A DNA stretch of 64,000 bases from Ailanthus altissimus (Eukaryota; Streptophyta; Magnoliopsida; Sapindales; Simaroubaceae): positions 7,941,001-8,005,000 of the forward strand of contig OX327683.1 in assembly GCA_946807835.1 (NCBI GenBank), read 5' to 3'. Below the pieces are notes generated by a model. That model saw only the letters and a program-made list of their open reading frames with translations. It was not told the DNA's origin and did not search any database. Below are positions 1 through 11,199 of this stretch, one piece after another. Both the position numbers and the translations under genes were made by a program. How positions within the stretch are numbered: position 1 is the first letter of the stretch; each line of letters opens with the position of its first letter.

Positions 1-16
1 TGTTTTTTACCAACAT
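1..16 (-). CDS. 5' end of a duplicated GTE-like gene (cut by window edge)
   Basis: The first 16 bases hold the start codon and first five codons (M-L-V-K-N) of a minus-strand gene whose body lies left of the window. They match the start at 3624 of the complete copy base for base. The sequence behind it, to about 790, is a near copy of the upstream region of the gene at 3193-3624. Whether this second copy is intact cannot be seen. Confidence 0.5.
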
Positions 17-790
17 TCTGCAACTTTTGTTAGCACCCAAAACAATGAAATTGATTTTGTGATTTGACAGAGAAGAGAAGAAAACAAGGAATTGGAGTGG
101 AGAAAAGAGAGCAAGGAAGAAGAAATAGGCGAGGGAGGGAGAAATAACGCGCTTTCAAATCTTGTAGATTGAGTTTGGCGCTATATTAATTCTAACGGAT
201 AGTTTTGTTTGCAAAATATATTGATATAAAACAGACAATTTCCTTCTTTAAAAAGGTTTAATTTTATTTATTCTTATTGTGTTAAATTTTTTTCAATAAT
301 ACTATTTTAATTTTTACTGAAAAACAGGCTAGCTAAATTAATTTTTTGAATTATAATTAAAATACCCAAATCGACAAGTCAAAAGAAAATAAGTAATTCA
401 TAAAAATATTTTTTTAAAAATACAAATACAATAATTATAAAATAAATGGTCCACGAAACCTAACATTTTTTATAAAAAAAATGTTGCAGAAAATAAATTT
501 AGCTCCTATGAATATAACTTTTTATGTGCCAATTTAATTTTTTGAATTGCAAATTAGAGAAATAAAAACTGAAATAAGATTGAAGTTACAATTATAAAAC
601 TTTATAATGTAATAATAGATTTTAATTTTCTTTTTCGTTCTTCTTTAATTTGATGTACAAAGATAATATATTTCTCTCTTTAATTATTTATATATTTAAA
701 CTACTATTATCTCTTTCTTGAGTTTTTTTAATCACAAAAAATATAAATTAAAACTAGAGATGTAACCAGAAGTGTTTTTCAATTGGATTA
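1..790. repeat. Left copy of a ~0.8-kb direct repeat (gene start plus promoter)
   Basis: This stretch aligns with 3609-4437 in the same orientation. The first ~240 bases differ by only a few substitutions and small indels; the rest is more diverged and AT-rich. The copies start 3608 bp apart, so they look like the two junction-side copies of a tandem gene duplication with a ~3.6-kb unit. Confidence 0.85.
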
Positions 791-991
791 CATATTTCTT
801 GTATGTATACTAAAAAATAATGTTTATATCAAATAGTGGGGACATTAGTATACTAAAAAATAATGTATGTATCAAATAACTTCTTATGAAATTTTATAAT
901 TCATGTTTACATTATTAATGAAAAAATTTACAATATTAGTAAAACTATTCACTAACAAAAATTGATGTTAGCAAAGGTCATTTTGTAATAG

Positions 992-1003
992 TGGTATCAG
1001 AAC
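992..1003 (+). other. Candidate primer binding site (initiator Met tRNA type)
   Basis: The 12-mer TGGTATCAGAAC matches the usual plant LTR-retrotransposon primer binding site TGGTATCAGAGC at 11 of 12 positions. It lies about 620 bp before a Ty3/gypsy integrase relic on the same strand, which suits a heavily deleted element. No clear LTR was delimited to its left. Confidence 0.45.
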
Positions 1004-1609
1004 TTTAATTATACTAACATGAAGTTAGAGCTTCAATTATTTTAATGTTGATATTCATCAATATATCAGGGAATATGATCTGTGTCAACGAAATAAAACA
1101 AAAACAATGTCCTAATTGAATTTGTTATAGCCTTCACCCTTGTCAAGTCTTGTTTATTAGATATGTGGAGTCTAATTATCGCACAAAATATTTATTAGGG
1201 GTATATTAAAAAAATTTGTTCATGAATTAGGTTGTCCTAATTTTCATATAAGAGTGAGCATAAAAGAAATGCATGTTTGTGAACCCGTAAATTTTGTAAT
1301 CCTTTCTTTAGTATGATAAAAATTTACATCGACAAGGTAAATAGATTTATCTTTCAATTTGAAGATGAAGCACTATAAATTTGTATGTGCTTGTGTTTTA
1401 ATTTTATTTTTACTTTTGGTATTAACAGATTAGGTTTTACTCAAGACATTTTTATGGACATTATCAAAGGATTACAGTACTCTTATGGAAAAGACATAAT
1501 TTTGTGTTGGTAGATAAATTAACTATGTATGTCTATTTCTTCATTTTTCAGGTCATTGATTTTGCTTAATATTTTTTAATGATATTTTTAAGTTGCATGA
1601 TTGGCAACG

Positions 1610-2112
1610 TCAATTGTAAGTGACAGAGACAGAATTTTCACCAGTGGGTTTTGGCAACAACTCTTCAAAATTACGAGGAACAAAATTGCAACTAAGTTCA
1701 GCTTACCACCCACAAACGGGAGGGCAAACGGAGATGGTGAACCACTGCCTTGAAAATTATTTGCAATGCATGACTGGAGATAGACCCAAACAATGGGTTA
1801 AATGGCAAGCACTTGCAGAATGGTGGTACATTATTGCTTATCAATCAACCATCAAGACTACACCTTATGAAGCTTTATATGGATAGCCAAATTTTTCTCC
1901 AGTTGCTGCACTTCATAAAAGCTTAAGGGAGAGCGAATAAATGATTCAAGCCCTTGAGAAAATTTATAGCTAGCAAGCTTAACATTGCATGAAGTAGTTT
2001 GTTGATGGCCATTGAATATTGCGACAGTTTAAGGAGATTGGGTTTATCTATGTTTACATCCATATGAACAAACCTTAGTAGCTCTTACAAGAAATTAATA
2101 TGTTTTCAATGA
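1610..2112 (+). pseudogene. Ty3/gypsy (chromovirus-type) integrase relic
   Basis: Translation gives S-D-R-D-R-I-F-T followed after a frameshift by a stretch with the integrase signature S-A-Y-H-P-Q-T-x-G-Q-T-E, then W-V-K-W, A-E-W-W-Y and T-P-Y-E-A-L-Y-G. After a stop at about 1884, frame remnants continue into the integrase C-terminal region (G-D-W-V-Y-L-type motif near 2036-2055). The fragment covers the end of the catalytic core and part of the C-terminal domain. Protease, reverse transcriptase and RNase H are not visible. It is a dead fragment with at least one frameshift and several stops. Confidence 0.85.
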
Positions 2113-3192
2113 AAACTTTACATGCATAGAAGAATCTAAATTGTTCTTTTATTAAAAAGAAATACAATTGTAGTACAAACAGAGACTTTCTAAGCAGGTA
2201 ATGGAAACTTGTATGGTTACGACCATAAACCAAACTGGAACTCTAAGCACTTGACTAAAGGAATGCAAATGCAAATGATGATCAATATACAAAGCATCAT
2301 CTGAAAGCTCCATAGTGAACCAGTAGTTCCAGTGCAAGATAAGAATCACCAGTTGCAATTCACAAAATCTTCAAATGCAGAATAAAATCCATACAAGAAA
2401 TGTGAACGGTTATCATCAGGAGAATGCATAACATAGAGTATCAGTACCTTGGAATTGGATTGCTGCCCTTCTAAAAAGAATATTAGCCCTGACTGTTGCA
2501 GAGCAATATGCTAATTCATGGCTAATAGGGCAAATCCATAACACATTATTTAAGAGAAACATCACCCTAATTCCCCAAAAACATCAGAAATCCTGATTAT
2601 AAGATTTTCAACAAGTAGCCAGAGATCCAATTCCAATAGCACATCCTGGCTGCACCAAGCGAAGTGAAAATTTGTACTGCTTGAAATGTTGTGTTCCAGG
2701 ATTTGGTCAAATACCAACAACACTTTACTCATCCCCGCTGCAACCAGCCAAGTGACACCAACATTCCAAGCATTACAGGTTTACAGGACTGATTTATTTA
2801 GGTTGATCTGAAACTGGATTGTAGTGATATCATTCCGAAGGCCAAAATTAAACAACCCTATTTTGCGGCACACTACATTACATGAGCAGATACTTTAGTT
2901 ACAAATTTAACTATCAGAATGCTAGAATGGAAAATAATTCATGATGAAAGCAATCGCTAAATTTCTGACTGCAGAAATAAGAAGGGAGCGAATGAGAAAC
3001 AAGATTGCTCAAAACAAAACTTCACTATTAAATTGAATGTGAAATTTACAAGTAAACAGAGTTTGTTTACAATTTCTCCATCGTGTAAAAACCTAAAAGA
3101 AGCAAACAGGGACTTCTAACACTAAATAACTGCACAAGTGGGTTACAATTAAAATTTCAAACAAGTGGAACGTGAATGATCTGACAGAACCC
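2113..3192. other. Unassigned region downstream of GTE-like gene
   Basis: This ~1.1 kb has more balanced base composition than its surroundings and no long open frame. It lies 3' of the minus-strand gene at 3193-3624, so some of it may be that gene's 3' untranslated region. No repeat or domain was recognised. Confidence 0.4.
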
Positions 3193-3624
3193 TTAATGAA
3201 CACAACCAATTAGCTTCTCAAATTCTTGAGTAACTTGTAGGCCATCATTCCACGCAACGGTTCTTTCCATCTTTTCCAGCGCAATCCGAGCCGCTTCTCT
3301 TTCTTTCTGCCTCTGTATCTTCTTCAACTCAATCTCATCACTCGTGCTTTCAACTTTGAATATGGTATTAGCAAACTTGCTTTTGATCTTTGCGGCACTT
3401 AAAGCTTTTTGTATATCACTCAAGACCTTTTTCTTGCCGGGTTCAACAGTTTCTTCAAATTCTGAAATTGTCGATTGCTTGGCAATCCTTTTCTCCGATG
3501 CGATCTTCTTCTTGGAATCACCTTTTTCACAGGACCCATCGCCACAGGTGATTTCAAGAAGACCGTAATTGTATTTCCGTTTCCAGCCGATTTTATGCGA
3601 TGAAATTGTGTTTTTTACCAACAT
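3193..3624 (-). CDS. Small Lys/Glu-rich protein with GTE-like C-terminal motif
   Basis: A 143-residue protein read from the internal ATG at 3624. The frame is open up to 3768, but the extra 48 residues are hydrophobic and correspond to a 5' leader also present in the duplicated copy at 1-240, so the inner start is preferred. The central part is rich in Lys, Glu and Ser. Roughly the last 40 residues form a predicted amphipathic helix containing R-E-A-A-R-x-A-L-E-K-M, then T-V-x-W-N and E-F-E-K-L-I. This resembles the extreme C-terminus of plant GTE/BET bromodomain proteins, but no bromodomain is present. A diverged paralog at 18060-18608 shares this C-terminus. Function is unknown; a protein-interaction or chromatin-linked role is inference only. 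The gene sits in a 3.6-kb tandem duplication. Confidence 0.6.
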   Translation of the reverse strand: MLVKNTISSHKIGWKRKYNYGLLEITCGDGSCEKGDSKKKIASEKRIAKQSTISEFEETVEPGKKKVLSDIQKALSAAKIKSKFANTIFKVESTSDEIELKKIQRQKEREAARIALEKMERTVAWNDGLQVTQEFEKLIGCVH

Positions 3625-4437
3625 TCTGTAACTTTTTTTAATACCCAAAACAATGAAATTGATTTTGCTATTTTGACAGAGAAGAGAAGAAAAACAAGGA
3701 ATTGGAGTGGAGAAGAGAGAGGAACGAAGAAGAAATAGGCAAGGGAGGGAGAAATAACGCGCTTTCAAATCTTGTAGATTGAGTTTGGCGCTATATTAAT
3801 TCTAACGGATAGTTTTGTTTCCAAAATATATTGATATAAAACAGACAATTTCCTTCTTTAAAACGGTTTATAATAATACTCATAAAAACTATAATGTATT
3901 CTTTTTACCTTTATTTTTATTTATTCTTATCGTGTTAAATTTTTTCAATAATACTATTTTAATTTTTACAGAAGAACAGGCTAGCTAAATTAATTTTTTG
4001 AATTATAATTAAAATACCAAAATCACAAGTCAAAAGAAAAATTATACTTCATAAAATTATAATTTTTATCAATACAAATACAATATTTTTAAAATAAATT
4101 GTCCAAGCAACCTAAATTTTTTTCAGAAAAAAATTGAAGTAGAAAATAAATTTAGTTCTTATGAATATAACTTTTATGTGCCAATTTAATTTTTTGAATT
4201 GCAAATTGAAGAAATAAAAACTGTAATAAAATTGAAGTTACAATTATAAAATCTTTACAAAGTAATAATAAACTTTAATTTTTTGCTTTCTTCTTTATTT
4301 TGATGTATAAAGATAATGCTTTTCTCTCTCTATTTATTTAGATATTTAAATTAATGTCTCATTTTTTAAATTTTTTTATTACAAAAAATATAAACTAAAC
4401 TAGGATGTAACAGAAAAAAAAAAATTTCAATGGGGCT
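3609..4437. repeat. Right copy of the ~0.8-kb direct repeat
   Basis: Matches 1-790 in direct orientation, covering the gene start, 5' leader and promoter of the GTE-like gene. The copy contains a ~45-bp insertion near 3868-3912 relative to the left copy, and its 3' third is diverged and AT-rich. Confidence 0.85.
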
Positions 4438-5249
4438 AAACATTTTTTGTTCTCAATATAATTTGTTAAGGCTTAGCAGTAAAATAATTATTAATCAAAA
4501 TAAGACAAATAATGAGACTTATAACATAAGTATAGTATTTAATTAAATAATAATAATAATAATTAAATATTTAATTAAATATTAAACTATTAAAGTTATG
4601 TTTGGTGATCTCTTTAAGTATATAATTCATCTATTATTGATTTGAATTCTTGAAACTAAATTAAATTAATTAAAATTAATTTCATTTTAAAGTATAAACT
4701 CCATTCGCCCGTAGAGGTGAGTGGAGGAAGAATCTAAAAATAGAATCGAAGGGTATTGTTTATAATAGTTGCTCATTCATAAATTGACTCGGTCACGTAT
4801 CAATATTAAATAAAAAAAAGATGAGTAAAATTTTGAGTATTTTGACAAAGCCAATGCAATAAATTAATTTCAAAGGGATAAAATTGAATTTTTTTTATAA
4901 AATATTGAATAAACATGACTAGCAAGTTTATTTATACTAATTAAGTCTTAGAAGTTTAAAGTACCTCTTTGTAAATAAAAAAAAAACTTATTGTCAAAAT
5001 AAATATAAGAAAAATCTAATTATAAGTTAACTATATCCTAACTAAGTATGAAACATTTATATATTAAAATAAGAAATATAAATTCTTCAAGAGAAACCAA
5101 TTTAAGAGGCAGAAATGTTTTTTAGCAAAATACCAGATTTACCATGGCTCAATAAATAGATACTAATAATACTTTACTTTAATCGAACTCTTTTCATGCC
5201 CTTCTAATTTATTAAAATGTCTTTCTTAAGACATTTCAACAAAAATATT
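4438..5249. other. AT-rich intergenic region
   Basis: Simple AT-rich DNA with short TAA/ATT runs around 4545-4580. No gene, TIR or LTR structure was recognised. Confidence 0.5.
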
Positions 5250-6232
5250 GCATGAGACTAATTTTGAATACAAGCTTGATAGCAGTAGAAAAATAATTTT
5301 TTCTGAGATTTTGTTTTTAAAAAAAATCATTCAAGCTCAAGATACAAGAGAAGTACTCTATTACCTTTATAATATTTGTAAGACATTTCATCAAAATAGA
5401 AGAGAATATTTAAAATTATACTAATATGGCATGAGACTGAATTGAAATATAAGCTTGATAGCAGTTGAAAACTTATTTTTTCAATTTTTTAAAAATTTTT
5501 ATGAAAGTAAATTTAAATATTCAAATCATTTAAGTAAGCATAACATGGATAGTGTAAAAGTAGTCAACTAATTTAGTCAAAGTCATTTGACAATTTAATC
5601 ATCAAACCAGTTTAAGATAGTAGTTATACAAAAAGACCTACTCAAAGCGCTTAGCTAGTTTATACAAAGGGGTTAGCTAATTTCAACGAGAAAACTTATA
5701 TAACAACTAAACGGCTAGTTCTTCCATTCTTTTATCGAAAAAAAAGCTTATTTCAAACTCAAGACATAAAAGAAGCACTCTATGACTTTTATATTATTCA
5801 TAAAATAATTTATGAAAAATAAAAGAGTATATTTAAAATTATACTAGCATTGCATGAGACTTAATTTGAGAATAAGCATGACAGAAATAGAAAATTAAAT
5901 TTTTTTTCAGCTTTCAAGAAAATTTTATAGAAGTTAATTTATATTTTTAAATCATTCAAGCATGTGTAACATAAACAGTGCAAAGTTGTTAATTGATTTG
6001 ATCATAACAATTTGACAATTTAATCATCAAACTAGTTTAAGTTAGTAGTTGTTCAATGTGACCTATTCAAAGTGGTTAGCTAGTTTATACAATGTGGTTA
6101 GCCAATTTCAATGAGCAAAATTATATAACAACCAAACAATTAGTTTCTCCAATTCTTTATAAGTCCCATTTAAGCTCAAAACATAAAAGAGAAACTCTAT
6201 GACCTTTATATAATTCATAAATAATTAAAATA
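5250..6232. repeat. Tandem repeat, ~423-bp unit
   Basis: Repeat units start with GCATGAGACT at 5250, 5429 and 5852. The second and third units (423 bp apart) align along their length, sharing segments such as TTTGACAATTTAATCATCAA and TAGCTAGTTTATACAA. The first unit has an internal deletion and is only ~179 bp. The array ends near 6232. No coding potential was found. Confidence 0.75.
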
Positions 6233-6683
6233 CTTATCTTTATATTAAAATTATTGTATCTACTATTTTAAAGAATTTTTATTATTTTTATTTCAATCAT
6301 TTCAAGGGTGTAATTAGTATCGTTAAATTAATTAGTTATAAGGGTTTAATTAACACTTGAGAAGTTAATCAAAGAATCTTGAGAGAGAGACCATGTTAAT
6401 AAAATCATCTAACACAGTTTGGGAAATAATATAATTGGTAGAAAGAAGCTCCAACAACTAGATTCTCTATTTCTCTATAATTTGAAGACCACTCTAAGGA
6501 CATCAAGTTACTACATCAATTATTAATCAAATATGCTTAAACATGTAAATATACTCATTTAGAGAGTTTGTATCAATTATCTTTGAAACACTTATTATAT
6601 TAGGTTCATTTATGTATTTGTGAAAAATACACTCATCAGAATTGAGTGAGATACTCAATTGTTGTAGAGGTTTAACAGGTACT
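6233..6683. other. Unassigned sequence left of the copia element
   Basis: About 450 bp of AT-rich DNA between the 423-bp array and the left LTR of the copia element. It contains a minus-strand frame at 6527-6760 that runs across the LTR boundary and looks non-genic. Nothing else was recognised. Confidence 0.4.
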
Positions 6684-7238
6684 TGATGAAGCAGCATTTC
6701 TTCCAAACCAAAGCCAGAATCTTTTGAATTAAAGCTAGTAAGAGTCCAAATCAGGATCAACGTCTAAAACAGCATATCTTTCTAATTAAAACCAGCAAGA
6801 GTTCAAATCAGGTTCAACGTCCTGATTAACATCTGAATCACGTAAAGAGTAGCTTCCCTTGTCCGAAATCAAAGGAAATAAATCCCAACTGTCCGAATCA
6901 TCTAAGGCAAGGATTACAAGCCATCCGAATATGGAAAACTCTCACAAATCATCACAATTCAACTCATGGCCAGACATCTATAATGCGTATTAACATCTTT
7001 TAGCCAAAACAAGAAAAGAAAGTCATTAACTCTACAAACGGTCACCAAAGCAACGAATTGTTGCTCCTTTTATTTCATTCAAAATCAAACTCTTTTAATT
7101 AATTTATGATAGACTTTATTCTCATTCTTTTCTTGTTTTGGGATGACCTTATCTAAATCAATTACCACCGTACTTCACAAGAGACAGCGTGAACAATATC
7201 AACTCAAAAAAAAACATCCTCTGTTATCCTTTTCTTTA
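6684..7238 (+). repeat. 5' LTR of the copia element
   Basis: Starts TGATGAAGCAGC and aligns with 14174-14676 along nearly its whole length, including shared blocks such as CCAAAACAAGAAAAGAAAGT and CTTCACAAGAGACA. It has an extra duplication of the first ~90 bp (the A-G-C-A-rich start recurs near 6770). The end is set by the primer binding site directly after it. Confidence 0.8.
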
Positions 7239-7251
7239 TAGTATTAAAGCC
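7239..7251 (+). other. Decayed primer binding site of the copia element
   Basis: TAGTATTAAAGCC corresponds to the canonical TGGTATCAGAGCC with three differences, all of the G-to-A or C-to-T type expected from cytosine-methylation decay. It lies immediately after the left LTR, as expected for an initiator-Met tRNA primed element. Confidence 0.6.
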
Positions 7252-7434
7252 AACTATGACTTCAAGTTCAATTTCTAGAACACACATTAAGCCAAATTTG
7301 TTGCTCCAAACCCTTCACCAATGTGTGAGTTTGATATCTTTTAAACTCACACCAAATAACTACCTTTTATGGTAATCTAATGTTCTTTTCCTTATACATA
7401 GCCTTGACATTCAACATCATTTGGGAGATGTTAA

Positions 7435-8886
7435 GATTCCATCTAAAATGGTAAAGGAAAATGCGAAAGAAGTAACTAATCCAGAGTTAATTTCATGCAA
7501 AAAAAAATGATGGACTCCTTATGGCATGGTTTAGGAACATGATGACAGAAGAAGTGTAAAGCATAACCATCAGCTTGGAAACAGCTCAAGAAGTTTGGCT
7601 TGCAATTGAAAAACACATGTCGCTAGCCACTGGTGAAAGAGAGAGTTAGTTAAAAGATAGTTTTTATTCCTTAAAGAAAGGATTAAAAAAACACTTGAAG
7701 AATTCCTTAAACAGTTCAAAGAGATATGCAACAATTTACTAGCAATTGGGAAATAAATCAATAAAAAGGATCAAATGTTCCAACTTGCAAGAGCATTAGG
7801 ACCAAAATACTCTAACTTAAACCCCTTCATCCAACTGTAAAACAGCTTTTATATGCCATGAGAAAATCATAATCTTATCAGTAGAAGAAAAAGAAGAACG
7901 ATTCCATCCGAAGTGGTAAAGGAAAATGAGAGAAGTGACTAATCCTAAGTTTGTTTCATGGTAAAAAAAAATGATGGACTCTTTATGGCATGGCTTAAGA
8001 ACATGATGACAAAAGAAGTACAAAGCATAACCATTGGCTTGAAAACAACTTGAGAAGTTTGACTTGCAATTGAAGAACACATGTTGCCAGCCACAAAGAA
8101 AAGAGAGAGTTGGTTAAAAGATAGTTTTTATTCCCAAAAGAAATGATAAAAAAAACACTTGAAGAATTCCTCAAACAATTTAAGGAGATATGCAATAATT
8201 TATAAGCGATTGGGAAACCAATCAATGAAGATGATCAAATGTTCCAACTGTAAGAGTATTAGGGCCAAAATACTCTAACTTCAAAATAGATATGTTAACA
8301 AAGCCCTCTCATCCAACTCTAAAACAATTTTTGTATGCATTATATAATCATAAGAAAACAGTGATCTTACCAATGGAAGAAGAAGAAAACGATTCCATCC
8401 AAAATGGTAAAGGAAAATGAGATAGAAGTGACTAATCTTGAGTTTGTTTCATGGAACATAAATGATGGACTCCTTATGGCATGACTTAGGAACATGATGA
8501 CAAAAGAAGTGTAAAACATAACCATCGACTTAAAAATAGCTCGAAAAATTTAGTTTGTAATTGAAGAACATATGTTACTAGCCACTAAAGAAAGAGAAAG
8601 TTGGTTAAAAGATAGTTTTTATTCCCTAAAGAAAAGATCAAAAACACTTGAAGAATTCCTCAAATAGTTCAAGGAGATATGCAACAATTTACAAGCGATC
8701 GGGAAACCAATCAATAAAGAGGATCAAATATTCCAACTTGTAATAGCATTAGAACCAAAATACTCTAACTTTAAAAAAAAAACTATGCTTGCAAAGCCCT
8801 TTCATCCAACTCTAAAATAGTTTTTGTATATATTACATAATTATAAGAAAATCGTGATCTTACCAGCAGAAGAAAATGAAGAATGA
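7435..8886 (+). pseudogene. Triplicated copia gag (UBN2-type) segment
   Basis: Three direct copies start with GATTCCATC at 7435, 7900 and 8391 and end near 8886, with spacings of 465 and 491 bp. Each encodes, with stops and shifts, the same gag helical region (L-A-I-E-K-H-M, L-K-D-S-F-Y-S-L-K-K, A-L-G-P-K-Y-S-N), typical of the UBN2 gag domain of copia elements. A normal element has one such region, so this is an internal tandem triplication. No copy retains a usable frame. Confidence 0.8.
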
Positions 8887-9261
8887 ATCAGCATCAACTG
8901 AGCTCTCTTCACCTAGAGAGGTTGTGGTAGAAATCAAAGAGGAGGAAAGCAAGAAAATTGAGGAAGATGAGTATTTTCAAATCATCATGGTAGACAATCT
9001 GTGCATTTAAATTCATAAAGTTATCAAGGTAACGGGCAAAGCTATCAGCAGTCCTATGGCTACAATGAGATATCACAATCCAAACAAGCTCTAAATTCAC
9101 AAATGGCTACCAATGGTGAAACAGGAAAATCTAGAAAAAAAATATATTATACATTAAATATGTAAAAGACGAAAGCACTCAGCCATAGATTATTGGTACA
9201 GATATGACTTGGCTGGAGAAGATGACCCCTAAGCTCAGATAGCCGAAGAAATTGAACAATT

Positions 9262-9405
9262 TTATGTTGATTTTAGGGCTACTTCTCATATAGTGAATAA
9301 TCCAGGTAAACTTCAAGTTATACTTTATGGAGGATCTAACCGAGTTTTTGTTGATAATGGACAAAGTTTAAAGATTTCTCACACAGGGAAAACAAAACAA
9401 CTCTA
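9262..9405 (+). pseudogene. Copia protease relic
   Basis: Translation gives F-Y-V-D-F-R-A-T-S-H-I followed by G-G-S-N-R-V-F-V-D-N-G-Q, matching the copia aspartic protease region. The catalytic D-S-G-A is replaced by D-F-R-A, so the enzyme would be inactive. Confidence 0.75.
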
Positions 9406-9592
9406 AATAACCCCACAAGAAAAACTAAAATTAAATAAAATACTAGTCACACCTAAATTTAGAGAAATTTTATTATTTGTTGGATAATTTATAGATGATA
9501 ATTTATGTTCTTTTGAGTTTAATGCTTTTTTTTTGGTGAAGAATCAATAGAACTAGTATCTAGCTAAAGGGCATAAATGTGGAAAGATTTTC

Positions 9593-10515
9593 ATGTTAGA
9601 AGAAGGCAAACAATTTTCCCTAGCTACAATAAAGGAAAATTTGGAAGACTTAAAAAATTGGCATATGCGTTTTGGTCATGCCAATACTAGGATGTTACAA
9701 ATTTTTTTAAAAAAAAACTTTATTAACTTTCAAAATTGGACAAAAGATACAAGTGTTTGTACCTCTTGTCATTTGGAAAAAAGTTGTAAGAAACCATTTT
9801 CTATTTCTAATAAATTTTCAAAATTTCCTCTTGATAAAATTCATTGTGATCTTTGGGGTCTAACACCCATAACATCAACCCAAAATTTTTATTTTTATAT
9901 AATATTTGTTGATGGTTTCTCTCAATTTATATGATTATTTCCATTGAAATATAAATATGACTTTTTAAAATATTTTGTGAAATTACAAAAATAGGTTAAA
10001 AATCAAGTCTCTCCCAAAATTAAAAATTTTCAAAGTGATGAAGGCACTGAATTCACTTCTAATGCCTTTGTTAAACATGTTGAAGACCATGGTATACAAA
10101 ACGACAATTATCTTGTCCACGCATATCGAAACAAAATGGTGTAGTAAAACATAAACATCGACACATAACAGAAACAACATTAATTATGATGTTCATGCAT
10201 CTTTACCTATAAGATTATGGGTTGACATTTTTCTTGTAGCAACATTTATCATAATCAATTACCATTAGCATCTACCAACTATGATAGTCCATGCCGGATT
10301 ATCAATGCCTAAAAATCATTGGGTATAAGTGCTTTCCTTACCTTTGAAATTACAACAAAAATAAATATGAAAAGAAAATATATCCTTGTATACTTCTAGG
10401 GTATAGTCAATTGCATAAAGGGTACAAATGTTTACATCCAAAAACAAATTGAGTCTATATTTCAAGGCGTGTAGTTTTTGATGAAACAATATTTCCTTTC
10501 AAGAATCTAACAACT
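9593..10515 (+). pseudogene. Copia GAG-pre-integrase and integrase relic
   Basis: The frame 9593-9934 has the zinc-binding H-x-R-F-G-H and C-T-S-C-H parts of the pre-integrase domain, then D-K-I-H-C-D-L-W-G containing the first catalytic Asp and V-D-G-F-S-Q-F. After a stop at about 9932 the core continues with S-D-E-G-T-E-F (second catalytic Asp) near 10035. Numerous later stops and shifts follow to about 10515, where the conserved C-terminal region around V-F-D-E-T fades. Confidence 0.85.
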
Positions 10516-11199
10516 TCATCTATTGTACAAGATGAAAGCATTATGTCTACCTTCTCTCTTCATGAAGAATGAAGCACTCAAACAATAAGTACACAACACT
10601 CGGATGAGGACTCACCAACCCAATGCATCCACCCTAGTATGACTAATTTTTTGAATGAATACATAAATCTTCCAACACAACAACAATTATCTTAGAACAC
10701 CAATAACTTAACTCTTAGTTCCACTCCAATTCTAGGAACCAGCTCAAATACAAATATTCTAACATATCAATACTTACTTCAGGACAACAACACCTTCTTT
10801 AATAATAAAGCCACTTCCACTTCCATTCAAATTCTAGAAACCAATTCAAACACAACCTCAATCGAATCACAATAGTATCCCTACATAAACTCACAACTAA
10901 ATTAAAGAGAAAATTTAGATCCCAGTCTTAAAGAAGACCCTGAACCTATTCCTACTATTACAAAAGACTTAGTTATAGAATTTCCTATTCAAAACAAGTC
11001 CTAAAAACTTAGTAGCCACACAACAACAACTCTAACTAACCACATACATCACTGATAATTTTTTTTGTAGAAATGCCATCACATGATACACCGTCAACCA
11101 TAAATACACACCTTGTGATCACAAGGAACAAATTTATAAATAACTCTCATCTAGCCCTTCACACCACTTAGATTAAGGAACCCAAAACCCTTAAGACAA

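Noticed and set aside
7570..8225. Three similar minus-strand ORFs of 63-87 codons
   Set aside because: They mirror the triplicated gag segments read on the wrong strand; the plus-strand translation matches gag.
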